A stretch of 64,000 bases of DNA from Saprospiraceae bacterium (GTDB lineage Bacteria; Bacteroidota; Bacteroidia; Chitinophagales; Saprospiraceae): the NCBI GenBank assembly GCA_016717265.1, contig JADKFX010000001.1, positions 1,562,501 through 1,626,500 on the forward strand, in the 5' to 3' direction. Under the pieces are notes generated by a model. That model had not been told where the DNA came from, did no database searches, and saw only the letters and a program-made list of their open reading frames with translations. Shown here in pieces: positions 9,254 through 18,288 of the stretch. Both the position numbers and the translations under genes were made by a program. The stretch's first letter is position 1. Every line of letters begins with the position of its first letter.

Positions 9254-9925
9254 ATGAAAAAGTATGCTCTTTTTCTGTCCTTTGGATGGATTTTATTTAG
9301 CGGGATTTTATTCCAGAATTGTAGTAAAGATGATGCAGGCGCATCTGGTCCGGCGAATCTTATGTTTGTTAATGGATTGACGGATGGAAAAGTTTCTACA
9401 GTGATCATTGCGGATTCTACAATTGTTGCTTTGACCGCGGGGTTCGGAAGCTTTAGTGCGTATAACCAAATTCAGAACGGTAGCCAATCATTTAAAATTA
9501 GAGATAATACAACAGGTTCTATTGTGGTATCCAATAACTTTAATATTTCTGGAGAAAAGAATTATACGTTGATGGCCACTGGGAACACATTAAATCCTGA
9601 ACTTGTTATTCAAGAAGATAATTTAACTATTTCGGATAGCTCAAAAGGTTATATCCGTTTAATTAATCTTTCTTCAAATTCTAATCAAATGACCCTTTCA
9701 ATTACTTCAGGTGCAGATCTGGTAAGTGGCGTAAACTATAAATCAAGTTCTGATTTTGTAAGTTTGAGTCCCAATAAATATGATTTAAGTATTAAATCTG
9801 GGGCAACTGAATTTGCAAAAGTGACCAATTTTAATTTAAACGCCAATAAAAAATATAGCATTCTCGTAACAGGATTGGTTGGACAAACCCCAAAAGCTAG
9901 TGTGAATTTTATAATAAATAAATAA
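9254..9925 (+). CDS. DUF4397-domain lipoprotein
   Basis: The 223-residue protein has a lipoprotein signal with lipobox Cys at residue 23 (LFQNC). The mature part reads as two repeats of a beta-rich module typical of DUF4397: LMFVNGLTDGKVSTVII followed by VNNF-type strands, then YIRLINLSSNSNQMTLSI with the matching KKYSILVTGL end. Such proteins are exported envelope lipoproteins of unknown function, common in Bacteroidota. A TAATTTTA box lies 5 bases before the ATG. The gene is monocistronic, facing the M1 peptidase gene convergently. Confidence 0.7.
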   Translation: MKKYALFLSFGWILFSGILFQNCSKDDAGASGPANLMFVNGLTDGKVSTVIIADSTIVALTAGFGSFSAYNQIQNGSQSFKIRDNTTGSIVVSNNFNISGEKNYTLMATGNTLNPELVIQEDNLTISDSSKGYIRLINLSSNSNQMTLSITSGADLVSGVNYKSSSDFVSLSPNKYDLSIKSGATEFAKVTNFNLNANKKYSILVTGLVGQTPKASVNFIINK

Positions 9926-10074
9926 ACACTCATTGAATTTCTGGAGATTGAGAAAATCAACATTACTGAAAAGAGGATTTGTTTTTTTAAAAAAAATTCA
10001 GAAATGATTTTATTAATCTTTCCATGAACTTGAAGGATTTAGGAATAACATAAAAAAAAAGATTAAATAGGAAT

Positions 10075-13000
10075 TTAATTTAATCCAAAAATTTGTAGTA
10101 TTTCTTGTGATGTCGGTGGTTTAATACTAAGTGAAAAGCTGATTTCCTTCCAGTAATTGTGATTTGGATTAGAATTGTAGATTGTATTAATATAGTTTGA
10201 ATTTATGATTGGAAAATAGATGTCTAAGACACCCGGAATGATAGTTAAGCCAATTCCTGCACTAAATAAAAATTTATTTTTATTTTCAATAAGAGATTGT
10301 TCAAAATACCCGACATCGAGATAGGGTCTTATTTTTTTACCTATGTATTTAAAAGGTAAATCCAAAGAAGTATTAAATGCTGCAATAAATTGATTGCTGT
10401 TGCCAATATTTGTTCGCTGAGCATCCCCTGTAACCAATTTGAATCCACCTTGTTTAATATAAATTTGCTGAGCCCAAATACCAGTTGTTTTTGATCTGCC
10501 ATAAAAATGATCTTCATTTTGATCATCAAGATAATTTTGATAGGCTAATCCGGTAGAACCTCTGTAATAATTTGGCCTTGAGCGCGATGATATAGAATTT
10601 GAATTCCGTTCTGTATTATAGGGATAAAAAGAAATGTAAATCCTGGTATCAAAGTAGCGATCTATTTTATATCGAAATGTTTTTTTTGCAGTGAACTCTG
10701 TTAATAGCAGAGTTTGGTTTAGATCCTTGTTAATCTTTTGATTCAAATAACTTAAAGATAAATCAAAATTGGAATTTCCTAAAATAGAAGATTTGGAATA
10801 ATAGAAATTCAATTTTTGAGAAATCCGATTCACTTTATCAACGAAAGCAGAATTAACACTGCTATCTTTAAATGATATATATTCATCTTGTATCCAAAAT
10901 AGATTATAATCAAGCCCAGTTTTTATTTTTGAAGCTGGAATTGTTTTAAATACTATTTTGAAATAGGGATTTATTTGGTGATAGTTTAAATTTTCTTCTT
11001 TATATTTATTATAAGCATACTTTTTTAATTTTGCGCCTACACTGAATTCCCGAATCTTATGTTCTGCTAAAAACCAACGATATCCAAATTCCGATTGACC
11101 TGCTAAAGATTTGCTTTTCAAACCATAAAATGGCAATAGTTGTGCAATCCATTTTGAATTTGGAATCCAGGGTCCTGAAATTAAAACCCCGAGCATTATT
11201 CCATTATATGAATTGTTGCCTATAATAGGGGTGATGCCAATGTCTGTTTGTCTTGGTTGGTCTGTTATAGGCAGCATTCGAATTTTAAAAGCTTCCATTT
11301 TTTTAAACAAGCCTGTGGTTTTAATGTAATTATTATAGTCGTAAAGATCGAACGATGCATGATCCGGGTCAATCGCAATATATTCGTAATCACCTTTTGG
11401 AAAACTAATTTTATGGGATCCTGTAAAGCCGCTAATGAGTTTATGATTCACTTCTTTACCATCTTTGATTCCAGCAAGCATAAAGGGAGCATCTACATTT
11501 CCTAGATTTTTTATTTTAAGTATATATTCATTTTCTTGTGTCTTGACATTACAAATACTATAATCCATTTTATGGTCGCTATCCAGAAATCCATTAAATA
11601 GCCAATCTACTTTTGTTTTGGAAACGAATGTAATGATCTGTTTTAAATCCTCAGGATAGGGATGTTTGAATTTCCAAATTTCAAAATAGCTTTGCATACA
11701 TTTATCAAATGTCGCCCTGCCAAGATAAGTTTCTAAATACTTAAATAATTTGGCAGTTTTCTCGTATACATCGTTTCCATAATTGTAGGGTGTAAAATTT
11801 TCTGAATTTTGATTTGGATGTTGGTCGGTTCCAGCTCTAGCTGGAACCAAATAGTCTAACTTATTGGAGGATAGAACACCTGTAATTGGTTCGAATACAT
11901 TTGGAAATTGCGCAGGTTCAAATGTTTTATAATATTGTGAAGTATAGCGTTGTTCATAATAAGTATTGATACCTTCATCCAAATAAGGATGATCCCGTTC
12001 ATTAGAGGCTAATACTCCATAAAACCAATTGTGTCCAACTTCATGTGTGATTACAATATCTAAATTTTCCTTTGTGTATGCCTGACCAATCGCGGTTATC
12101 ATTGGATATTCCATACCGCCACCGGCATTTAAAGCGCATTCCACAGCGGTTGCTTGTGGATATGGATATTCACCTATATTATCGGAGTAAAATTTCAATG
12201 CACGATTGACATAATGAGTTGATTCTGACCATAATTCTGGATTGTTAAAAAAAGTCCAGCTTTCAATTTTTTTGCCAGATTTTAATAATACATCAGATTT
12301 TTGAACATAGAATGTTTTATCTGCAAACCAAGCAAAATCGTGAACATTTTTTGCAGTATATTGAATGGTTTTATAAGCTGAATCTGATTTTTGTTCAGGA
12401 ATAAATTTATAGTTGTGTTGTTGTATTGTTTCTTTTGTTTGGTTTATTTTTTCTTCCAAAAATAAATATTCATTTTGAGTTTCTAAAATTCCAGTGGCAG
12501 CTACCACATAGTTTTTAGCTAAGGTAATTTCCACAAAGTAATTTCCAAATTCTGAATAGAATTCACCTTGATCTAAGTAGGGCATTAAATGCCATCCTTT
12601 ATGATCATAAACAGCCGGTTTAGGATACCATTGAGTTAGCTGGTAGCTTTGTCCGACATGCCCTAACCTGCTAAAAGTATAGGGAATTTTTATATAAAAT
12701 GGGCTGGTAATTTCAATTTGATTTCCAGGTAAAAGAGGGCTTGGTAAATTTAGCCAGGCCATTTCTTCACTATTTTTTTCAAATTGCAAGAAGCAAGGGA
12801 TATTGTTTACTTTAAAATCTAACTTGTCAATGAAACCGCGATCAGAATCCAATGCCGTAAAGAAGTTTAAATCATCTTGTTTAATTTTTTGTTTTGAGAA
12901 GGATGTATTCTTGTTTTTATAGGCATTAGGCCAAAGGTGAAATCCTATTTTATCTAAAACATCAGGACTATTATTTTTATAAACTATTTTAATTTCCCCT

Positions 13001-13128
13001 GTTAAACTATGTTCCGAATCATTTAACTGAACTTTTATATGATATTCGAGCGCTTGTTGAAAATATGCTTTTTGGCAAATTGCAGCTAGAAATAAATGCA
13101 GGATACAAAGCGTGAAAATAATCTTCAT
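10075..13128 (-). CDS. M1-family aminopeptidase with C-terminal outer-membrane barrel-like domain
   Basis: The 1017-residue protein has a signal peptide (residues 1-19). The N-terminal beta domain ends in the substrate-binding GGGMEYP at 336-342 (a GxMEN variant). The gluzincin zinc site is HEVGH at 362-366 with E385 in LDEGINTYYEQ, giving HExxH-x18-E. M1 enzymes remove N-terminal residues from peptides. From about residue 640 to the end, the sequence turns into alternating hydrophobic/polar strands rich in Tyr and Asn, ending in a strand-like SFSLSIKPP. This resembles an outer-membrane beta barrel and suggests the peptidase is anchored at the outer membrane. The protein is longer than typical M1 enzymes (600-900 residues). 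A -7 box lies just upstream at 13147-13154. Confidence 0.88.
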   Translation of the reverse strand: MKIIFTLCILHLFLAAICQKAYFQQALEYHIKVQLNDSEHSLTGEIKIVYKNNSPDVLDKIGFHLWPNAYKNKNTSFSKQKIKQDDLNFFTALDSDRGFIDKLDFKVNNIPCFLQFEKNSEEMAWLNLPSPLLPGNQIEITSPFYIKIPYTFSRLGHVGQSYQLTQWYPKPAVYDHKGWHLMPYLDQGEFYSEFGNYFVEITLAKNYVVAATGILETQNEYLFLEEKINQTKETIQQHNYKFIPEQKSDSAYKTIQYTAKNVHDFAWFADKTFYVQKSDVLLKSGKKIESWTFFNNPELWSESTHYVNRALKFYSDNIGEYPYPQATAVECALNAGGGMEYPMITAIGQAYTKENLDIVITHEVGHNWFYGVLASNERDHPYLDEGINTYYEQRYTSQYYKTFEPAQFPNVFEPITGVLSSNKLDYLVPARAGTDQHPNQNSENFTPYNYGNDVYEKTAKLFKYLETYLGRATFDKCMQSYFEIWKFKHPYPEDLKQIITFVSKTKVDWLFNGFLDSDHKMDYSICNVKTQENEYILKIKNLGNVDAPFMLAGIKDGKEVNHKLISGFTGSHKISFPKGDYEYIAIDPDHASFDLYDYNNYIKTTGLFKKMEAFKIRMLPITDQPRQTDIGITPIIGNNSYNGIMLGVLISGPWIPNSKWIAQLLPFYGLKSKSLAGQSEFGYRWFLAEHKIREFSVGAKLKKYAYNKYKEENLNYHQINPYFKIVFKTIPASKIKTGLDYNLFWIQDEYISFKDSSVNSAFVDKVNRISQKLNFYYSKSSILGNSNFDLSLSYLNQKINKDLNQTLLLTEFTAKKTFRYKIDRYFDTRIYISFYPYNTERNSNSISSRSRPNYYRGSTGLAYQNYLDDQNEDHFYGRSKTTGIWAQQIYIKQGGFKLVTGDAQRTNIGNSNQFIAAFNTSLDLPFKYIGKKIRPYLDVGYFEQSLIENKNKFLFSAGIGLTIIPGVLDIYFPIINSNYINTIYNSNPNHNYWKEISFSLSIKPPTSQEILQIFGLN

Positions 13129-13146
13129 TTTTATATGTTCTATTTA

Positions 13147-13154
13147 CAAATGTA
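13147..13154 (-). promoter_or_regulatory. Candidate -7 box of the M1 peptidase gene
   Basis: TACATTTG on the minus strand matches TAnnTTTG and ends 18 bases before the ATG at 13128. No matching -33 TTTG at 19-21 nt is visible. Confidence 0.35.
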
Positions 13155-13331
13155 CTCATTTAAAGGAATTTTGCATTGTAAAAAGTATCTATATGATTTA
13201 AATTAAGTCGCATTCTGTATTGATTTGCTAACAAAGGGCAAAATTTTAAACAAAGAATTATTTTATAAAAGATTGTGATTTTATTTTGAATAAAAGTTTT
13301 ATTACCTTTAGCAGCCATTACAACTTTCAGC

Positions 13332-13673
13332 ATGCGTCAATTTGAAGAAAAAGTTGAATTTTTATTAATAGAAGCAAAGAAGCTTGGTTTGTATATTGAT
13401 GAATCCTTATTTTATAAAATTGCAAAAAGTCTAGGACCTGCATTATATCATCCGGATGCCTCTTTGGTAGCTACGTCGGATGCTAAAGAAATGAGCCATA
13501 TAAGGTCGAATTTTATTGCAAAGAAATTGGAAATTCAGGATGAATTGTTGATAGATACCATAATTTCAGAAGTAACTGCCCAATTAGGTTTTAATAATCG
13601 GTATAAACACCGTGCTTTATTTTACTATCTTTTAGTAGAAAAATTTGGAAAAGCTTCCTTTTACAACGATTAA
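13332..13673 (+). CDS. DUF2853 family protein
   Basis: The 113-residue protein has no signal peptide or membrane segment and matches DUF2853 in length and pattern. It has an N-terminal helix (FEEKVEFLLIEAKK), the central KSLGPALYHPDASLVATSDAKE, and the C-terminal YKHRALFYYLLVEKFGK. This small all-helical cytoplasmic family has no known function. The gene lies 84 bases upstream of paaE on the same strand. The paaE start has its own -7 box, so the two need not be co-transcribed. Confidence 0.75.
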   Translation: MRQFEEKVEFLLIEAKKLGLYIDESLFYKIAKSLGPALYHPDASLVATSDAKEMSHIRSNFIAKKLEIQDELLIDTIISEVTAQLGFNNRYKHRALFYYLLVEKFGKASFYND

Positions 13674-13745
13674 TTTGTTATTTTATAACTATGAAGAAGG
13701 AGTCTTTTGACGCGTTTTTATTTAATAAATTTGATTTTGTTCGTG

Positions 13746-13753
13746 TAATTTTG
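13746..13753 (+). promoter_or_regulatory. Candidate -7 box before paaE
   Basis: TAATTTTG matches TAnnTTTG and ends 4 bases before the paaE ATG (13758). If used, transcription would start at or within a few bases of the start codon, giving a nearly leaderless message. No clear -33 element at the expected distance. Confidence 0.35.
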
Positions 13754-13757
13754 TGAC

Positions 13758-14825
13758 ATGGCGCATGAATTATACGAATTACTGGTTAAAAAAATTAACC
13801 GGGAAACTGAAGATTGTGTTACTGTTGAGTTAGAAGTTCCAGCAGCATTAAAAGAGCTTTTTCTATTTACACAAGGTCAGTATCTTACTTTTGAAAAGGA
13901 GTTGGACGGTGAATCCATCAGAAGATCCTATTCAATTTGTTCGGCACCATCAGAACAAAGGTGGTGTGTAGCAGTTAAGGAAGTACACAATGGAAAATTT
14001 AGTACATTTATAAATCGGCAATTAAAAATTGGTGATCGGTTATCCGTTTTGCCACCAGGAGGACGGTTTTTTACTAAACTTGAAAAGCAGAATCAAAAAT
14101 TTTATGTATTTTTTGCAGCCGGTAGTGGGATTACTCCAATACTGTCTATTATCAAAGAAATTTTATTTGTTGAACCCAATAGTTCGATTTTACTTTTTTA
14201 TGGAAATCAAAAAACAGAACATATTATATTTTTAGAATCTTTAATGTCTTTGAAAAATTTGTATCCTTCCAGATTGTCCTTGCATTTTATACTTTCCAGG
14301 GAATTGATGGAAGAGCCCATGTTTAATGGGAGGATCGATGGTGCTAAACTGAAAGCATTTGCCAAAAATTTATTTGATATTCGGGAGGTTGATGAATTTT
14401 TTATGTGTGGACCTGAAACCATGATTTTAGAATTAAGAGAATCTTTGATAGCATTAGGTGTCAATATACAGAATATTCATATGGAGTTATTTGGTGTGCA
14501 AGTTCAGAAACCAAAACCTATAATTTCGTATGCATCAGAAAAAGATAGCTGTTTAGTTCGAATGACCCTAGATGGTAGAACTTTTGAATATGCATTACCG
14601 TTTAATACCGAAAGTATTTTGGATTCTGCATTGCGCCAAGGTGCGCATTTACCATTTGCATGTAAAGGCGGGGTTTGTTGTACTTGTAAAACAAAACTAC
14701 TAAGTGGACATGTTGAAATGCTTGTAAATTATGGATTAGAACCAGATGAGCTAAAGAATGGTTATATACTTAGTTGTCAAGCATTCCCAACGAGTGATAC
14801 GGTGGTTGTTAATTTTGATGTGTAA
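13758..14825 (+). CDS. paaE: Phenylacetyl-CoA epoxidase, reductase subunit PaaE
   Basis: The 355-residue flavo-iron-sulfur protein passes electrons from NAD(P)H to the PaaAC di-iron centre. Domains in order: FAD-binding barrel with RRSYSICSAP (about 55-64), NAD(P)-binding domain with FAAGSGITPILSI (about 121-133) and FFMCGPE (about 216-222), and a C-terminal plant-type 2Fe-2S ferredoxin domain. The last has cysteines at 302, 307, 310 and 340 (FACKGGVCCTCK to ILSCQAF). Length and order match E. coli PaaE. It is the first gene of the paaEABCDGH run, placed ahead of paaA, whereas E. coli has it last among the five subunits. Confidence 0.93.
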   Translation: MAHELYELLVKKINRETEDCVTVELEVPAALKELFLFTQGQYLTFEKELDGESIRRSYSICSAPSEQRWCVAVKEVHNGKFSTFINRQLKIGDRLSVLPPGGRFFTKLEKQNQKFYVFFAAGSGITPILSIIKEILFVEPNSSILLFYGNQKTEHIIFLESLMSLKNLYPSRLSLHFILSRELMEEPMFNGRIDGAKLKAFAKNLFDIREVDEFFMCGPETMILELRESLIALGVNIQNIHMELFGVQVQKPKPIISYASEKDSCLVRMTLDGRTFEYALPFNTESILDSALRQGAHLPFACKGGVCCTCKTKLLSGHVEMLVNYGLEPDELKNGYILSCQAFPTSDTVVVNFDV

Positions 14826-14894
14826 AATTTGACTTTTGAGTCAATAAATGGGAATAAAATTAAGCAGCGAATAATTAACCTTAATTATAAAATT

Positions 14895-15824
14895 ATGTTT
14901 AGGCAAGATTTTGAACAACATTTTCAAGTTAAAATTGATAATGAAGAACGCATAGAACCAAAGGATTGGATGCCAGAGGAGTATCGGAAAACTTTAATTC
15001 GTCAAATTAGTCAGCATGCCCATTCAGAAATTGTTGGAATGCTACCTGAAGGAAATTGGATAACAAGGGCTCCATCATTAAAAAGAAAGGCTATTTTGTT
15101 GGCTAAAATCCAGGATGAAGCAGGTCACGGACTTTATTTATATAGTGCTTGTGAAACACTCGGAGTAGAACGCGATGAATTGCTTCAGGATTTGCATTCT
15201 GGTAAAGCAAAATATTCAAGTATATTTAATTATCCAGCAATTTCCTGGGCGGATATGGGTGCCATTGGTTGGTTAGTAGATGGTGCAGCAATTCAAAATC
15301 AGATCCCATTGTGCAGAACTTCCTATGGTCCTTATTCAAGAGCTATGATTCGTATTTGTAAAGAAGAAAGTTTTCATCAAAGACAAGGCTATGAAATCAT
15401 GTTAACCCTTGCAAAAGGATCAGATGTGCAAAAAAAAATGGCACAAGATGCTTTAAACAGGTGGTGGTGGCCAAGTATTATGATGTTTGGACCAAATGAT
15501 TCAGATTCTCCAAATTCTGCACAGAGTCTCAAATGGAAAATTAAGAGATTTACAAATGATGAATTGAGACAGCGATTTATAGATATGACCGTTCCACAAG
15601 CTGAATTGATTGGTTTAAAAATTCCTGACCCGGATTTAAAATGGAATGAAGTAAGAAAATCATATGATTTTGGGGATATAAATTGGAATGAATTCTGGAA
15701 GGTTGTAAAAGGCAATGGGCCTTGTAACAAAGAACGTTTAAAAGCAAGAGTGGCTGCACATGAAAATGGAGCCTGGGTGAGAGATGCAGCGGCTGCATAT
15801 GCAGAAAAACATAGCAAAAATTAA
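14895..15824 (+). CDS. paaA: Phenylacetyl-CoA 1,2-epoxidase catalytic subunit PaaA
   Basis: This is the oxygenase subunit that forms the ring epoxide of phenylacetyl-CoA. The frame is open from a TTG at 14829, but the ATG at 14895 gives a 309-residue protein, the length of E. coli PaaA. Di-iron carboxylate ligands are visible in EAGH (E75, H78) and EESFH (E158, H161) within a ferritin-like four-helix fold, with [21 protein letters not shown] near the N-terminus also conserved. paaB follows after 75 bases. No signal peptide; cytoplasmic complex with PaaB, PaaC and PaaE. Confidence 0.95.
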   Translation: MFRQDFEQHFQVKIDNEERIEPKDWMPEEYRKTLIRQISQHAHSEIVGMLPEGNWITRAPSLKRKAILLAKIQDEAGHGLYLYSACETLGVERDELLQDLHSGKAKYSSIFNYPAISWADMGAIGWLVDGAAIQNQIPLCRTSYGPYSRAMIRICKEESFHQRQGYEIMLTLAKGSDVQKKMAQDALNRWWWPSIMMFGPNDSDSPNSAQSLKWKIKRFTNDELRQRFIDMTVPQAELIGLKIPDPDLKWNEVRKSYDFGDINWNEFWKVVKGNGPCNKERLKARVAAHENGAWVRDAAAAYAEKHSKN

Positions 15825-15899
15825 GTAGTTGGATTGTATTTTTTCGGAGTGCAAACAAACGGATTTGAATATTAATATTATTGAAACAAATAGTAGTAT

Positions 15900-16181
15900 A
15901 TGAAAAATTGGCCTTTATTTGAAATTTTTATTCGAAATAAATCAGGATTAAACCATAAACATGTTGGTAGTTTGCATGCTGCAGATGCACAAATGGCGAT
16001 TGAAAATGCTCGGGATGTTTATACCAGAAGACAAGAAGGAATTAGTATCTGGGTTGTTGAATCGAAACATATCATTGCATCAGATCCAGCTGATAGCGAT
16101 TCTTTTTTTGAACCAGCGCAGGATAAAATTTACCGGCATCCGACGTTCTATGATTTGCCAGATGAAGTAAAGCATATGTAA
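15900..16181 (+). CDS. paaB: Phenylacetyl-CoA epoxidase subunit PaaB
   Basis: The small 93-residue subunit matches E. coli PaaB (95 residues). The start WPLFEIFIRNKSGLNHKHVG is highly conserved, as are ENARDVYTRRQEGISIWVV and the region ending HPTFYDLPDEVKHM. PaaB bridges PaaAC heterodimers and is required for full activity. Its stop at 16181 lies 2 bases before the paaC start, indicating tight translational coupling. Confidence 0.95.
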   Translation: MKNWPLFEIFIRNKSGLNHKHVGSLHAADAQMAIENARDVYTRRQEGISIWVVESKHIIASDPADSDSFFEPAQDKIYRHPTFYDLPDEVKHM

Positions 16182-16183
16182 TC

Positions 16184-16942
16184 ATGGATATGAAAGAAAC
16201 AAAAATTCAATATGTACTGCATTTAGCGGATAATGCCTTAATATTAGGGCAGCGGTTAGGGGAGTGGTGTGGACATGGGCCAGTATTAGAACAAGATATA
16301 GCGATGACCAATATTTCGCTTGATTATATTGGGCGGGCCCGATTACTCTATCAATATGCAGCTGAATTGCAAGGTCCTGATAGTACAGAAGACCAACTTG
16401 CATTTTTAAGAGATGAATGGGATTATAAAAATTGCTTATTAGTGGAGCATCCAAATGTAGATTTTGCTTATACTGTTGCCCGGCAATTTTTTATGGATGC
16501 ATTTCAGTTTCCTTATTTTATGATATTGTGTTCTATCAATGATAAAAGATTATCATCCATTGCTGAAAAAACTGTTAAAGAAACAGCGTATCATTTAAAA
16601 TGGAGTGCAGAATGGATGATCCGATTAGGTGATGGCACCGAAATATCAAATCAAAAGATCCAAATTGCAGTCAATGATTTATGGAGTTTTACGGGTGAAT
16701 TATTTGAATCCAGCCCGTATGAAGATCAGATGATAAAAGAAGGAATGATTCCAGATATTTCTGCGATAAAGGATCAATGGTTTTCTAAAATTCAAGAAGT
16801 ATTCGAACGGGCGCATATTGTAAAACCATCCTCAGAATGGATGCAAACAGGAGGAAAATCAGGACAGCATACCGAACAATTAGGATATATTCTTGCATCG
16901 TTGCAATATATGCAGAGGGCATACCCTGGACTCGTTTGGTAG
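16184..16942 (+). CDS. paaC: Phenylacetyl-CoA epoxidase structural subunit PaaC
   Basis: The 252-residue ferritin-like subunit pairs with PaaA. LADNALILGQRLGEWCGHGP, the following DIAMTNISLDYIGRAR and the YHLKWSAEWMIRLGDGTE segment are PaaC signatures. PaaC has lost the di-iron site and serves a structural role. Two ATGs lie close together (16184 and 16190); the first is used here because it sits 2 bases after paaB. Confidence 0.95.
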   Translation: MDMKETKIQYVLHLADNALILGQRLGEWCGHGPVLEQDIAMTNISLDYIGRARLLYQYAAELQGPDSTEDQLAFLRDEWDYKNCLLVEHPNVDFAYTVARQFFMDAFQFPYFMILCSINDKRLSSIAEKTVKETAYHLKWSAEWMIRLGDGTEISNQKIQIAVNDLWSFTGELFESSPYEDQMIKEGMIPDISAIKDQWFSKIQEVFERAHIVKPSSEWMQTGGKSGQHTEQLGYILASLQYMQRAYPGLVW

Positions 16943-17010
16943 GTTCTATCGAATTTTAAAATGAAAGCATAAATAAGATTAATTCTGATGATTGAAAACC
17001 ATGAAATCTA

Positions 17011-17493
17011 ATGGATCTAAAAAATAAAATAGAATCTATTTTAGAGACCGTATATGATCCAGAAGTTCCAGTCTTGACGGTTCTTGATATGGGGATTATA
17101 AGGGATATCAGTATTGTTGATGATGTATCTGTTATAAAGATCACACCAACATATACGGGTTGTCCGGCGATGCAAATGATTGAAATGAATATTAAAGCTG
17201 CTATGGATGCAGAAGGAATAAATTGTAGAATCGAAACGGTTCTATCTCCTGCATGGACTACTGATTGGATGACTGAAAAAGGCAAGGAGAAATTAAAAAA
17301 TTATGGAATTGCTCCACCTTATAAACATGCTAGAATTTCAATAGACTTATTTCAAGAAGAAGATAAAATTCAGTGCCCAAGATGTGATTCATATAATACT
17401 CTTAAAATCAGTGAATTTGGTTCAACGGCATGTAAAGCATTGTTTCGTTGCATTGATTGTAAGGAACCTTTCGATTATTTTAAATGTCACTAG
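17011..17493 (+). CDS. paaD: PaaD, iron-sulfur/metal-centre maturation protein for phenylacetyl-CoA epoxidase
   Basis: The 160-residue protein has an MIP18/DUF59 domain at 1-95 (VYDPEVPVLTVLDMGIIRDI and TPTYTGCPAMQMIE). It ends in a zinc ribbon with two Cys pairs (CPRCDSYN and CIDCKEPFDYFKCH). PaaD proteins are needed for active epoxidase, probably in assembling the di-iron or iron-sulfur centre. The gene sits between paaC (68-base gap) and paaG (12-base gap). Confidence 0.93.
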   Translation: MDLKNKIESILETVYDPEVPVLTVLDMGIIRDISIVDDVSVIKITPTYTGCPAMQMIEMNIKAAMDAEGINCRIETVLSPAWTTDWMTEKGKEKLKNYGIAPPYKHARISIDLFQEEDKIQCPRCDSYNTLKISEFGSTACKALFRCIDCKEPFDYFKCH

Positions 17494-17505
17494 AAGTTAA
17501 AAAGT

Positions 17506-18282
17506 ATGGAGTTTATTAATTTTAAAGTGGAGCAGAATATAGCTTGGATTTATTTAAACAGGCCTCAGGTTTTTAATTCTTTTCATCGGGGAATGGCTTT
17601 GGAATTACTTGACATCTTAAGGCAAGTTGAACAAGATACAAAGATTCGATGTGTGGTTTTGAGTGGTGAAGGAAAGGCATTTTGTGCCGGACAAGATTTA
17701 CAAGAAGCTACAGATCCCATGGGTCCTGGTTTGGAGAAAATAATTACAGAACATTATAATCCGATTATCCGTAAAATCAGAGAACTTAAAAAGCCAGTTA
17801 TTGCTGCTATAAACGGGGTGGCTGCTGGTGCAGGTGCAAATATAGCTTTGGCTTGTGATATTGTTGTTGCAACGGAATCTGCAAGTTTTATTCAAGCGTT
17901 TTCTAAAATTGCTTTAATTCCAGATAGTGGTGGAACTTTTTTTCTGCCAAGATTAATTGGTTGGCAAAAAGCTTCTGCAATGATGATGACAGGTGAAAGA
18001 ATTATGGCAATCGATGCTCTGCAAATGGGGATGATTTATAAGGTTTTTTCAGATACATTGTTTCCATCTGAAGTTGAAAAATTAGCTTTACAAATTGCAT
18101 TGATGCCAACTCAAGCATTAGTATTGACTAAAAAGTTATTGAATGAAAGTTTTTCAAATACATTAGAAGAACAGCTGAATTCTGAATTAAGAACACAAAT
18201 TGAATCAGGTCAAACAGACGATTTTAAAGAAGGAATACAAGCCTTCCTTGAAAAGCGGTCGCCAGTCTTTAAAGGACAATAA
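17506..18282 (+). CDS. paaG: 1,2-epoxyphenylacetyl-CoA isomerase PaaG
   Basis: The 258-residue crotonase-fold enzyme converts the ring epoxide to the seven-membered oxepin-CoA. Oxyanion-hole segments are AFCAGQDLQE and NGVAAGAGANIALACD. The PaaG-type catalytic aspartate is in LIPDSGGTFFLPR; ordinary enoyl-CoA hydratases have a glutamate there. The protein is full length and begins 12 bases after paaD, so it is co-transcribed. It could also cover part of the PaaF hydratase role, as no separate paaF is seen in the window. Confidence 0.88.
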   Translation: MEFINFKVEQNIAWIYLNRPQVFNSFHRGMALELLDILRQVEQDTKIRCVVLSGEGKAFCAGQDLQEATDPMGPGLEKIITEHYNPIIRKIRELKKPVIAAINGVAAGAGANIALACDIVVATESASFIQAFSKIALIPDSGGTFFLPRLIGWQKASAMMMTGERIMAIDALQMGMIYKVFSDTLFPSEVEKLALQIALMPTQALVLTKKLLNESFSNTLEEQLNSELRTQIESGQTDDFKEGIQAFLEKRSPVFKGQ

Positions 18283-18288
18283 TTAATT

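Noticed and set aside
14829..14894. An upstream TTG start for PaaA
   Set aside because: The ATG at 14895 gives exactly 309 residues, the usual PaaA length.
15389..15817. Long minus-strand reading frame opposite paaA
   Set aside because: It is the antisense shadow of paaA, with codon positions fixed by the real gene.
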